Positions 30,053-37,870 of a stretch of 41,927 bases of DNA are shown piece after piece. Every line of letters starts with the position of its first letter. Positions within the stretch are counted from its first letter, which is position 1. The stretch is from CAZFLY01 sp964519995 (lineage in GTDB: Bacteria > Planctomycetota > Phycisphaerae > Sedimentisphaerales > Anaerobacaceae): the NCBI GenBank assembly GCA_964519995.1, contig CAZFLY010000020.1, positions 1-41,927 of the forward strand, given 5' to 3'. A program made the position numbers and the translations under genes. The notes under the pieces are model-generated. The model did no database searches and was not told the origin of the DNA. It saw only the letters and a list, made by a program, of their open reading frames with translations.

Positions 30053-30658
30053 ATGACGAAGCTAATTCCTTTGTTGGTTATCCTGCTACTGGTCAATACC
30101 ACATTGGGCGACATGACCATCACGTTTGACGAATGGCCAAATGGCAACCCCATAGTTTTGCCTCCTCCCCCACCGGATGTTCTTCTTCCAATAACAAATG
30201 AGTTCAGTGAGTGGGGTATCATCTTTCATGGTGGAACCGAAATATGGAACTCCGGAGAAGACCAACCGAGCCCTCCGAACCTGCTGACCTCAGGTATGAC
30301 TAGAGATGGAGTAACTGTGGAGGCACACTTCGTGGCCCCACACAATCCAAATATTTCTGCTACTGTCCAATGGGTAGAGATCACTCAGGATTACGGAGCC
30401 GCGAGTGGTGGCAACGTGTTCAAAGCATATGACATACATGGATCTGAGGTGGATTCTGTATCTTTCAATATGTCTGGCGGGACTTTCCGTATTGAATATG
30501 GAGGTGGAATTCACCACATTTTTGCTAATGGTAAAGACAGCCTTGACAATCTTACGTTTGGTGATATTACCGTCATTCCCGCTCCTAGTGCTGTCATCCT
30601 CGGCAGTATCGGTTTGGCTTTTTCCAGTTGGAAGCTTCGCAGACGCGGAACATTCTGA
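30053..30658 (+). CDS. Exported protein with PEP-CTERM-like (PAP variant) sorting signal
   Basis: A 201-aa secreted protein of unknown function. The N-terminal signal peptide is TKLIPLLVILLLVNTTLGD (cleavage near residue 20), followed by a beta-rich domain with MTITFDEWPNG, ITNEFSEWGIIFHG (common in planctomycete exported proteins with a calcium- or carbohydrate-domain-like fold, unproven) and HIFANGKDSLDNLTFGDI. The C terminus is the tripartite sorting signal IPAPSAVILGSIGLAFSSWKLRRR: PAP replaces PEP, then a hydrophobic helix and an Arg cluster. An exosortase, not in this window, is the expected processing enzyme. ATG 30053 has a perfect AGGAGGT site 8 nt upstream; a longer frame from 29993 comes from the repeat element. 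Confidence 0.85.
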   Translation: MTKLIPLLVILLLVNTTLGDMTITFDEWPNGNPIVLPPPPPDVLLPITNEFSEWGIIFHGGTEIWNSGEDQPSPPNLLTSGMTRDGVTVEAHFVAPHNPNISATVQWVEITQDYGAASGGNVFKAYDIHGSEVDSVSFNMSGGTFRIEYGGGIHHIFANGKDSLDNLTFGDITVIPAPSAVILGSIGLAFSSWKLRRRGTF

Positions 30659-30700
30659 ATAGCGGATAGCGTGTAGCGGAGTTCGTGGGTCGTGAACTGG
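30659..30700. repeat. Heptad array, 6 units, after the PEP-CTERM-like gene
   Basis: From 30659: ATAGCGG, ATAGCGT, GTAGCGG, AGTTCGT, GGGTCGT, GAACTGG. It begins at the stop codon of the gene, immediately before a terminator. Confidence 0.65.
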
Positions 30701-30716
30701 CCATTTAGGGAAACGC

Positions 30717-30765
30717 AAAGGGCTGTGAGTCCGTTGAATAGAACGCCGGACTTGCAGCCCTTTTT
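30717..30765 (+). terminator. Intrinsic terminator of the PEP-CTERM-like gene
   Basis: Long stem AAAGGGCTG-GAGTCCG pairing with CGGACTT-GCAGCCCTTT (30717-30733 / 30747-30763) with one or two mismatches, followed by five T. Confidence 0.8.
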
Positions 30766-30885
30766 GTTTGGCATTATAAACCAAATCTGATAGAATCCGC
30801 ATTTTAGACATATAGGCGGCTAAACCTCCAACCAAGGGCACGACATCCAAAGAATTAGCTTTATTAAGAGCGAAAGGAATAAAGA

Positions 30886-31095
30886 ATGAAAAGGGTTTTT
30901 ACTCTTGAATACTGGCAGGATGATGACTGGTTTGTCGGCAAGTTAAAGGAAATTCCAGGCGTCTTTAGCCAGGGCAAAACCTTAGAAGAACTTAAGGAAA
31001 ATATAATAGACGCATACCGTATGATGCTTCAGGAATATGATGTTGAAGATAAGCACGCTGGCACCAAGAACATGGAACTGGGAGTCGAAGTGTGA
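30886..31095 (+). CDS. hicB: HicB-family antitoxin (short form)
   Basis: A 69-aa HicB-like protein with the partially degraded RNase-H-like fold that binds and neutralises HicA. Typical residues are FTLEYWQDDDWFVGKLKEIPGVFSQGKTLEEL (split: FTLEYWQDDDWFVGKL, EIPGVFSQGKTLEEL), and a helix NIIDAYRMMLQEY. It lacks a C-terminal DNA-binding domain, so autoregulation may depend on other means. ATG 30886 has an AAAGGA ribosome site. Its stop overlaps the hicA start as GTGA. The antitoxin-first order is the less common arrangement in this family. Confidence 0.88.
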   Translation: MKRVFTLEYWQDDDWFVGKLKEIPGVFSQGKTLEELKENIIDAYRMMLQEYDVEDKHAGTKNMELGVEV

Positions 31096-31268
31096 AACGA
31101 AATGCCCTGATAAAGGACCTTGTTAAAAGCGGTTGTTATCTGAAAAGACATGGCAGCAAGCATGACATATATGCAAATCCCAAAAACGGCAAGCAAGCAC
31201 CCGTTCCAAGACATCCCGAGTTAAAAGATTCGTTAGTCCGACTGATTAAAAAGCAACTTGTGATATAA
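31092..31268 (+). CDS. hicA: HicA-family mRNA interferase toxin (58 aa)
   Basis: A small double-stranded-RNA-binding-fold toxin that cleaves mRNA. The 58 residues contain the canonical elements: KDLVKSGCYLKRHGSKHDIY with the catalytic His in GSKHDIY (H24), then QAPVPRHPELKDSLVRLIKKQL (here VPRHPELKDSLVRLIKKQL) matching the family's V-P-x-H-x-E-[LI]-x-x-x-x-x-x-x-I-x-x-Q pattern. It starts at GTG 31092, overlapping hicB by 4 nt, and ends TAA 31266-31268. All key residues are intact, so the system is probably active. Confidence 0.9.
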   Translation: MKRNALIKDLVKSGCYLKRHGSKHDIYANPKNGKQAPVPRHPELKDSLVRLIKKQLVI

Positions 31269-31304
31269 TTGACCACAATGTGCCACCTGGTTTGATTGCT
31301 ATCA

Positions 31305-32348
31305 TTATCTTACAAACTTTTCCGCGCCGCTCGTTTTTATAATCTGATGCAAAAATTGTGAAGGCATGAGAAGGGCCTCAGTATTCGGCAGCTTTTCTAT
31401 CAGGACAAGACCTTTTTCAGTGCCCATTACGCTGACCGCTGTCGCCAGCGCATCTGCATCGATTGCCTTCTCGGCTATAATTGTCACACTTGCCAGACCC
31501 TCAGCACTTGTTCCAGTTGTGGGGTTGATGATATGGCTGTACTTTTTCCCATCTATCAGGGCAAAACGCCTGTAACCGCCGCTGGTGGCAATGGCTCGTT
31601 CTGTCAATTTCAAAACCAATAGAGGCTCGCGTGTGCCAAATTCGTCTACAGGTTCGTTAGGGTCCTGCAAACCAATTCGCCAACGGTTTCCATTGTTTGG
31701 GGCAACGCCAAAACATCGGATATCCCCTCCGATGTCTACCATTCCTCCGACAGCCCTGTGTTTTCTCATTGTATCAACCGCCAGATCGATTGCATATCCT
31801 TTTGCGATACCGCCAAGATCCAATTGCATGCCATCAACGGTAAAATGAACGGTTCTGTTCTGAGCGTCGAGTTCAATCTTTTCAAAGCCAACTTTTAACT
31901 TAGCTTTCGCAATCTCCTCTTCACTAAGAGCAGCTCCTTTTTCCTCTACTGAGCGCAAGAAGTCAACTAATGGGCCAACTGTAATATCGAAGGCTCCATC
32001 GGTCAGTTTGCTCATTTCGATACTTTTTTGAAGGACCTCATAGGTTGGCTCGCTAACCTTGACTGCGCGTTCAAATGCAAACTTGTTTACAAAACTTATT
32101 TCCGAATCGCTTTTATAGTCGCTCATTAGCGCATCAACGTTTTCTATCTCCAACAAAGCTGCCTTAATACAGGAATTGGCTGTTTTGGAATCCGGGGCCA
32201 CAGCAACTACCCGCGCGAATGTTCCCATGACGACTCTGTAGCCGCTGTCGGTCTCGACGTTCCTCTTAGTGCCAACAAAAAAATATAACAGCACGACCAA
32301 AGAGAATACGAAGATTGCGATGACAATCTGGCTACTTCTTTTATTCAT
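31305..32348 (-). CDS. apbE: FAD:protein FMN transferase ApbE
   Basis: Enzyme that transfers FMN from FAD to a Thr of target proteins such as RnfD, RnfG and NqrB/C. The 347-aa protein has an N-terminal membrane anchor (about 8-26) placing it outside the cytoplasm. ApbE motifs are VVMGTFARVVAVA (Met-Gly-Thr), ALMSDYKSDSEISFVN, DGAFDITVGPLVDF, QLDLGGIAKGYAIDLA, GGMVDIGGDIRCFG, ATSGGYRRF, YSHIINPTTG and the metal-binding ADALATAVSVMG. The gene is on the opposite strand, 2.3 kb after the rnf operon, whose RnfD and RnfG are the obvious substrates. Start ATG 32348. Confidence 0.95.
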   Translation of the reverse strand: MNKRSSQIVIAIFVFSLVVLLYFFVGTKRNVETDSGYRVVMGTFARVVAVAPDSKTANSCIKAALLEIENVDALMSDYKSDSEISFVNKFAFERAVKVSEPTYEVLQKSIEMSKLTDGAFDITVGPLVDFLRSVEEKGAALSEEEIAKAKLKVGFEKIELDAQNRTVHFTVDGMQLDLGGIAKGYAIDLAVDTMRKHRAVGGMVDIGGDIRCFGVAPNNGNRWRIGLQDPNEPVDEFGTREPLLVLKLTERAIATSGGYRRFALIDGKKYSHIINPTTGTSAEGLASVTIIAEKAIDADALATAVSVMGTEKGLVLIEKLPNTEALLMPSQFLHQIIKTSGAEKFVR

Positions 32349-32374
32349 AAGAAACCTCTCTGAGCATAAGATTT

Positions 32375-32428
32375 GATAGTGGATAAGTGGATAATAATCA
32401 ATAGAAATTAGTCAATAATCAATTTATA
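32375..32428. repeat. Imperfect heptad array between apbE and the radical SAM gene
   Basis: Units of the kind GTGGATA, (A)GTGGATA, ATAATCA, ATAGAAA, TTAGTCA, ATAATCA recur with period 7 with one 8-nt slip. It fills the divergent promoter region. Confidence 0.45.
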
Positions 32429-32436
32429 ATGCTGCC

Positions 32437-34236
32437 GTGCGCAGCAAAGAAATATCAATTTTGACCGACCGTGTTGAACAAGAGTTTCTGCCGTTTGTTC
32501 GCAAGCCCGGCAGGTACATCGGGGGCGAGATAAATCAGGTCAAAAAGGATTTGGCGCATTGTGATCTCACGGTTGCGTTGTGCTTTCCCGACATTTATGA
32601 AGTTGCAATGTCATATCCCGGCTTGATGATCATCTATGATATTCTTAATAAAATCGAAAATGTAGCCGCCGAAAGAGTCTTTGCACCATGGATTGACGCT
32701 GAGAAGGTGCTACGAGATAAGAAAATTCCCTTATTTAGTTTGGAGTCGAAAGCAGCACTAAAAAGTTTCGATGTCGTTGGCTTTAGTCTGACAAACGAGC
32801 TCTGCTACACAAATGTTCTTAATATGCTCGACCTCGGTGGCATCAATATAAGAAGCAGCAGCCGAGCTGAGGACGAGCCGCTAATTATTGCCGGCGGTGG
32901 AATATCCAACTGTTGCGAACCAATGGCTGAGTTCATTGACTTATTTGTCCTCGGAGAGGCTGAAGAGACTGTAGTCAAGCTGATAGATTTGATTAGACGC
33001 GGTAAAGATGACGGAGCGACAAAACAACAAATCCTGCTTCGGGCTGCCGAAAGATTTGATTGGATCTACGTGCCACGTTTTTACGAGTTTGAATATGATG
33101 GAGTCAAAATAAAATCATTTAAACCAAAGCCGACTCATCTGCCCACTCAATTTAAAAATGCTGTTGTCGAGGACTTTGAAAACGCACCGGCGCTGCTTCG
33201 GCCAATAGTCCCATTTGTTCAAGCCGTTCACGAGAGGGTCAGCGTTGAGATTATGCGGGGTTGCCCTGGACGATGTCGATTCTGCCAGGCAACGTTTTGT
33301 AGAAGGCCTGTCCGCTATCGCAGTATTGAAAAAATTATAGAAATCGCCACTACTTGCTATCATTCAACCGGCTTTGACACCATCAGCCTGCTGAGTCTGT
33401 CCAGCGCAGAATATCCGAAGCTAAGTGAGTTAGTCACAAAACTTAACACATATTTTCACGATAAACACGTTGGACTGTCACTGCCGAGTTTGCGTATCGA
33501 CCGTCAGCTTCGGTTAATACCCAAGCTGTTGACTTCGGTCAGGAAAAGCGGCCTTACAATTGCCGTCGAAGCTGCCAGCGAAAGACTTCGCAAAGTTATA
33601 AATAAACCTATCAAGGATGAGAATCTTTTTGCTGCGGTGCAAGCAGCTTACCGTGCTGGCTGGCACAAATTAAAGTTGTACTTCATGGTCGGCCTACCCG
33701 GTGAGACGACAGAAGACATAACACAAATTGTTGAGCTGTCATACCACTTGGCTAAGCTGCGGACACAAGTGGATGGCAAAACAGGCCAAGTCAACGTCAC
33801 TATCAGCTGGCTTGTCCCTAAACCTCACACGCCATTTGGCTGGCTCGCTCAAAAACCAAAGTCATATTTTGAACAAGCAAAACAGCTAATACTGGACAGA
33901 AAAAGGAAACTCAAGGCAAGGTTCCTGCAGTTTAAATTCCACGACATAAACCGCAGCATATTGGAGTCAGCGATGGGCCGGGGCAAAAGACATAATGCTG
34001 ACGTTATCGAAGCTGCCTGGCAGGCCGGCGCAAAATTCGATTTGTGGGATGAGTGTTTTAACTACGAACTCTGGCAGAGAGCCTTTCAGGAATTTGGAAG
34101 GGACATAGAAGACGAGGCGCAAAAGTACTTTGCTTCAGACGAGATTCTGCCCTGGCAGCATCTTGGAGGTCCGGACAAGGAGTATCTGCTTGGTCATTTG
34201 CAGACTGCAATTAAGCAGGTTAAAACTGTGAGTTAA
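32437..34236 (+). CDS. Radical SAM protein with N-terminal B12-binding-like domain (TIGR03960-like)
   Basis: A 599-aa iron-sulfur enzyme. The N-terminal region has FVRKPGRYIGGEINQVKKD and ALCFPDIYEVAMSYPGL, followed by a Rossmann-like B12-binding-type domain (about 95-170, VVGFSLTNELCYTNVLNMLDLGGI, IIAGGGISNCCEPMAEFIDLFVLGEAEE). The radical SAM barrel starts at EIMRGCPGRCRFCQATFC (CxxxCxxC, about residue 275) and includes TISLLSLSSAEY, SLRIDRQ and GLTIAVEAASERLRKVINKP, KLKLYFMVGLPGE. The family is widespread, often next to ribosome or RNase E/G genes; its substrate is unknown to me. The start is GTG 32437, with no in-frame ATG close by. It may be membrane-independent and cytoplasmic. Confidence 0.85.
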   Translation: MRSKEISILTDRVEQEFLPFVRKPGRYIGGEINQVKKDLAHCDLTVALCFPDIYEVAMSYPGLMIIYDILNKIENVAAERVFAPWIDAEKVLRDKKIPLFSLESKAALKSFDVVGFSLTNELCYTNVLNMLDLGGINIRSSSRAEDEPLIIAGGGISNCCEPMAEFIDLFVLGEAEETVVKLIDLIRRGKDDGATKQQILLRAAERFDWIYVPRFYEFEYDGVKIKSFKPKPTHLPTQFKNAVVEDFENAPALLRPIVPFVQAVHERVSVEIMRGCPGRCRFCQATFCRRPVRYRSIEKIIEIATTCYHSTGFDTISLLSLSSAEYPKLSELVTKLNTYFHDKHVGLSLPSLRIDRQLRLIPKLLTSVRKSGLTIAVEAASERLRKVINKPIKDENLFAAVQAAYRAGWHKLKLYFMVGLPGETTEDITQIVELSYHLAKLRTQVDGKTGQVNVTISWLVPKPHTPFGWLAQKPKSYFEQAKQLILDRKRKLKARFLQFKFHDINRSILESAMGRGKRHNADVIEAAWQAGAKFDLWDECFNYELWQRAFQEFGRDIEDEAQKYFASDEILPWQHLGGPDKEYLLGHLQTAIKQVKTVS

Positions 34237-34815
34237 AAGCAAACAAACCCGCCACGCCGGTGAGCAGAGAACCTCAAGGCAACAGCAGGGTTCTGTCCCC
34301 GAAGCTCATCATCCTTAGTAACACTGTCCCATAGTACCATTCAGAACGTCCCAAAACATTTGTACTATCGAGGACCGCCATATTCAGCAGCGTTTTATGT
34401 CTGTTGGCATCCTCTGTGGTTGGCTATCTTAAAAATACAATACTCGTCTTTCTGTTAGACCGGTAAATTCAGTGAAAACCTTGCATACCGCCGGAGATAC
34501 GGGACTTTTCCAAAAACGTTCTCCTGCAACGTCCGGAAATATAACCTGACAATTCATGATGACTTTGCACTAAAACAATTTTTTTCCGAAACCGCCTTCT
34601 TTGATATGCCGATAGTTCTGCTAAAACACAAGTTATGCACAGGATACATTGTTTGGAAAAGAACTTATGGACGAACTAATTTCAGTTATTACAAACTTCT
34701 TTGTTGGCATTCTATAAAGATCAAGCGCCGCAAAAAATACACTAAATGTAAACCAATCGTTATGGTGAGAATCGAAAAATTGAGGAAAAGTTAAACTGGA
34801 TTTGGAGAAAGAATC
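34237..34815. other. Gene-free leader region of the TonB receptor cassette
   Basis: About 580 bp with no convincing ORF. Small inverted repeats are present (AGAACC / GGTTCT at 34268-34273 / 34289-34294; ATAGTAC / GTACTAT at 34331-34337 / 34362-34368). I compared it by eye with cobalamin and c-di-GMP riboswitch hallmarks and saw no match. The promoter of the cassette must lie here; none was assigned. Confidence 0.4.
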
Positions 34816-37188
34816 ATGTTCACACAAGGACACATATTGACAACATGGCACAAATTTGGGCTTGCCATAGTGCTTACGTGTATCCTAAGCGTACAATCGC
34901 ACGCTCGACAGGAACCTACTCACACGCAAGCGGAGCTTTATGAAATGTCTCTTGAGCAATTGATGGAGGTGACGATTGAGTCATCTGCTACGTTGACACA
35001 TACATCGCCAAGGTTAGTCCCGGCAGCTATGACAAAAATCACACAGGAACAAATACTGGCTTCCGGTGCCCGAAGCTTGTATGAGCTGCTGGACATCTAC
35101 GTCCCCAACCTTCAATGGATGCGACACCATTGGGAAGCCAACGTTATGGGCCTACGCGGGATCATTAGCGACCGTAACGATAAATATCTGATGCTTGTTA
35201 ATGGACGTGTTATGAATGAGCGCACCCACTTCGGTGCGTTGAGCGAGCAGGATATGGTTTTGCTCAGTGACATTCATCATATTGACATCGTGCGTGGTCC
35301 CGGCTCAGCTCTGTATGGTCCGGGCGCCGTATCGATGGTAATTAACATCGTTACATTCAACGCCGAGACATTTCAGGGAACCGAGGTGTCCGGTCGCATG
35401 GGTGCCATCGAAGAGTTTTATTCAGGTGAGTGGAAGCACGGCCGGCCATTCGACGACAATGATGGAGGTCTGTTCATGTATGCCGGTATTGGCAAATATA
35501 ATGGTGCCGATAAGTACGATGCCCCTCAGATTTACCCATTTACTTTCCCTGTGAGTTCGGACTATTCTTGGGAGTCGACTCCGCCCCCTCATCATGGCCC
35601 ACCAGCTTATAGTCTGCCAGCCGATGGAACTCAGGCGGGTGAACCAATGTTAAACGCTCCCTTAGGTAATGACGGAGCAAGTGCAAGGGATCAATCACCC
35701 ATAAAGCTGCACGCTCAGATAAAAAGAGGCAACTGGGATATCTGGGCACGTTACACACGTGGCGGCAAAGAGTTTGCACCACACACAGGTGTTATAGCCC
35801 GCCACCTATGGGGATGGTCTGAATGGAATAATATGTGGTGGAACGGTGATACATCGACACAGATACTACCTTGGAATCCCAACTTCTACAGCTACCAGCA
35901 GGCGACCGGCTATATCGGATATAACCAGGAACTGGCCGAAAATCTCGACATCGATTATGCATTTAGCTATGACATGTTTGATTTTGAGCGATTATGGGGC
36001 AACAATTTAAGTGAAGCATATCGAGAAGACGAGTACCAGGGTAAGGCACTATTGCGATGGCAACCCAATGACCGGCACAAAATTGCCTTCGGTGGCGAGT
36101 TCTCACACCTGGAGCTTGGCATGAAGAGTCCCGGCTGGCCTTATGTGGATCCGGTCTGCGCACGATTGGGTTCTATGCCGCGCTGGTCAACCAATCTATA
36201 CTCGTTGTTAGGCGAACATCAATGGAATATCAACGACAGGTGGACAACCTTCATCGGCGCCCGCCTCGATGACCATACATATACTGACTGGATGTTCTCG
36301 CCCCGTGCGGCAATAGTCCACACGCCAACCAATAGAGACACATGGAAACTGATGTGGTCTCGATCGGTACGCGCAAATTTTGAAGAAGAAATGAAGGCTC
36401 AGGCCATGGACCCAAATAGCGGCAACATCAGCGACCCCGAAATTCTTGATAGTGTTGAACTCCGTTACGAAAGGCAGCAGACCAAGAATCTCGACCTCGC
36501 CGCATCGGTATTCGTCCACTATAACCTGCAAGCAATCTCATGGGATGAGAGTACTTTTCAAAGTAGCCTCGCCGGTACGCAAAGGGAGTATGGCATTGAA
36601 CTCGAGGCCTCTTACCATACCGAGAAGACCCGTCTGGCTATCTCACATGGATATACAAAACTTTATGACTTTGACATGGAGCCGAGCCGAATGTCGTCTT
36701 TCCCCAATGCGCCGACAACGTATATCACCGCCGAGCCATACGGTTACAGCAATAACCTGACCAACTGGTCCAATCATATAACCAAGTTAACGGCTCAACA
36801 CAAGCTTGATGACAACTTGACCCTCGACGCATCGCTACGTATCTACTGGGGATTCCCGGGAATGGAGGATTTTGACGAGTACTATCCCTACACCGGCCCT
36901 GGTGCTGCCACCACTGTTGGGACTTACGGTGATGGAACTCCCTACACACTTCAGCACCCAGTCATCGTACCAGGGTGGGAGAGAGCGTATTGTGCCAACG
37001 TTTATCTGAACCTCGGTCTGCAATATAAGCCGAGCGACAACCTCACAATCGGTTTGACTGGCTACAATCTACTTGGTCTTTTTGACAAGGATCTCAACAA
37101 GCGGAACTACATAGAGACAAAGGGCGCCGGCGATTTCCGCTCACATGCCCCTGCTGTTGGTGTTTGGGCTATCTATAGAACACGCTAA
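34816..37188 (+). CDS. TonB-dependent outer-membrane receptor
   Basis: A 790-aa outer-membrane receptor. The signal peptide spans about residues 1-31 (FGLAIVLTCILSVQSHA). A short N-terminal segment (LYEMSLEQLMEVTIES) is followed by the plug (about 60-180: MTKITQEQILASGARSLYELL, VMGLRGI, KYLMLVNGRVMNE, IHHIDIVRGPGSALYGPGAVSMVINIVT) and a barrel of about 600 residues rich in alternating aromatic strands. The C terminus ends AIYRTR rather than in the usual terminal Phe. The N-terminal LEQLMEV element is seen in receptors encoded with YfiR-type signalling genes. Ligand unknown. It is first in a cassette with YfiR and a phosphorelay, which suggests that binding or transport is sensed. Confidence 0.92.
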   Translation: MFTQGHILTTWHKFGLAIVLTCILSVQSHARQEPTHTQAELYEMSLEQLMEVTIESSATLTHTSPRLVPAAMTKITQEQILASGARSLYELLDIYVPNLQWMRHHWEANVMGLRGIISDRNDKYLMLVNGRVMNERTHFGALSEQDMVLLSDIHHIDIVRGPGSALYGPGAVSMVINIVTFNAETFQGTEVSGRMGAIEEFYSGEWKHGRPFDDNDGGLFMYAGIGKYNGADKYDAPQIYPFTFPVSSDYSWESTPPPHHGPPAYSLPADGTQAGEPMLNAPLGNDGASARDQSPIKLHAQIKRGNWDIWARYTRGGKEFAPHTGVIARHLWGWSEWNNMWWNGDTSTQILPWNPNFYSYQQATGYIGYNQELAENLDIDYAFSYDMFDFERLWGNNLSEAYREDEYQGKALLRWQPNDRHKIAFGGEFSHLELGMKSPGWPYVDPVCARLGSMPRWSTNLYSLLGEHQWNINDRWTTFIGARLDDHTYTDWMFSPRAAIVHTPTNRDTWKLMWSRSVRANFEEEMKAQAMDPNSGNISDPEILDSVELRYERQQTKNLDLAASVFVHYNLQAISWDESTFQSSLAGTQREYGIELEASYHTEKTRLAISHGYTKLYDFDMEPSRMSSFPNAPTTYITAEPYGYSNNLTNWSNHITKLTAQHKLDDNLTLDASLRIYWGFPGMEDFDEYYPYTGPGAATTVGTYGDGTPYTLQHPVIVPGWERAYCANVYLNLGLQYKPSDNLTIGLTGYNLLGLFDKDLNKRNYIETKGAGDFRSHAPAVGVWAIYRTR

Positions 37189-37233
37189 CCTGTAGACTTG
37201 GTTAAATACAAAAAATCGGATAATAGCGAACTG

Positions 37234-37836
37234 ATGAAAGTTAAAACATACAGTCTAACGATTCTGTTTGTGACCTTGTGTATCATGGCAATTGCTCCGT
37301 GCATTCACGCCGAGTCTACACAAAGCCAGGAGTATAATGTCAAGGCTGCGTTCCTGTTCAACTTTATAAAGTTCGTGGACTGGCCAACGCAAGATTTGGG
37401 CGATGCTAATGAGCCATTAATTATTGGCATTATTGGCAAAGACCCATTCAAAGATGTCTTTGAGGTGCTTAAGGACAAACAGGTCAGGGCTAGGAACGTT
37501 ACAATAAAGCGTTTCAAAGGTATTGATGAGTTGGAAGAGTCCGACCATAAGCGCAAAGACCAGTTACATCCTCAGATCGAAATCATTAGAAAATGCCATC
37601 TGTTGTTCATCTGCTCATCTGAGAAAAAGTATGTTTTTGAGATCATGAATTTAATCAGAAACCACAACATCCTGACGGTCGCAGATATGGATGGCTTCCT
37701 TGATGCCGGCGGTATCATAAATTTCATAATGGAAGAGAAAAAAGTCCGTTTCGAAATTAATGTCAAGGCCGCCAAACAAGACGAGCTTAAGATAAGGTCA
37801 AAGCTGTTGCGCCTGGCCAAAAGAGTTATCGAGTAA
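37234..37836 (+). CDS. YfiR-family periplasmic protein
   Basis: A 200-aa exported protein. Signal peptide KVKTYSLTILFVTLCIMAIAPCIHA ends near residue 26. The mature part has the YfiR/DUF4154 marks: EYNVKAAFLFNFIKFVDWP, IGIIGKDPFKDVFEVL, the CHLLFICSSEK segment and a C-terminal NFIMEEKKVRFEINVKAAK...RSKLLRLAKRVIE. In Pseudomonas, YfiR (TpbA-YfiR-N system) represses the CHASE8 diguanylate cyclase YfiN from the periplasm. Here the next gene has a CHASE8-like sensor on a histidine kinase, so YfiR probably regulates that kinase (inference). ATG 37234 fits the signal peptide; a TTG at 37198 is in frame but adds polar residues. It lies 45 nt after the receptor. Confidence 0.88.
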   Translation: MKVKTYSLTILFVTLCIMAIAPCIHAESTQSQEYNVKAAFLFNFIKFVDWPTQDLGDANEPLIIGIIGKDPFKDVFEVLKDKQVRARNVTIKRFKGIDELEESDHKRKDQLHPQIEIIRKCHLLFICSSEKKYVFEIMNLIRNHNILTVADMDGFLDAGGIINFIMEEKKVRFEINVKAAKQDELKIRSKLLRLAKRVIE

Positions 37837-37870
37837 CGAAAAAAGAAAATTGTCCAAGTTAAGTTAAAGC

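Noticed and set aside
34606..34794. 62-aa plus-strand ORF upstream of the TonB receptor
   Set aside because: No ribosome site, no recognisable family, Lys/Tyr-rich composition typical of AT-rich non-coding DNA.
34237..34815. Cobalamin or c-di-GMP riboswitch in front of the TonB receptor
   Set aside because: Several GC-rich hairpins are present but none of the conserved core boxes of these riboswitches could be found by eye.
37198..37233. TTG start giving a 212-aa YfiR protein
   Set aside because: The added residues are polar and precede a well-formed signal peptide that begins at ATG 37234.
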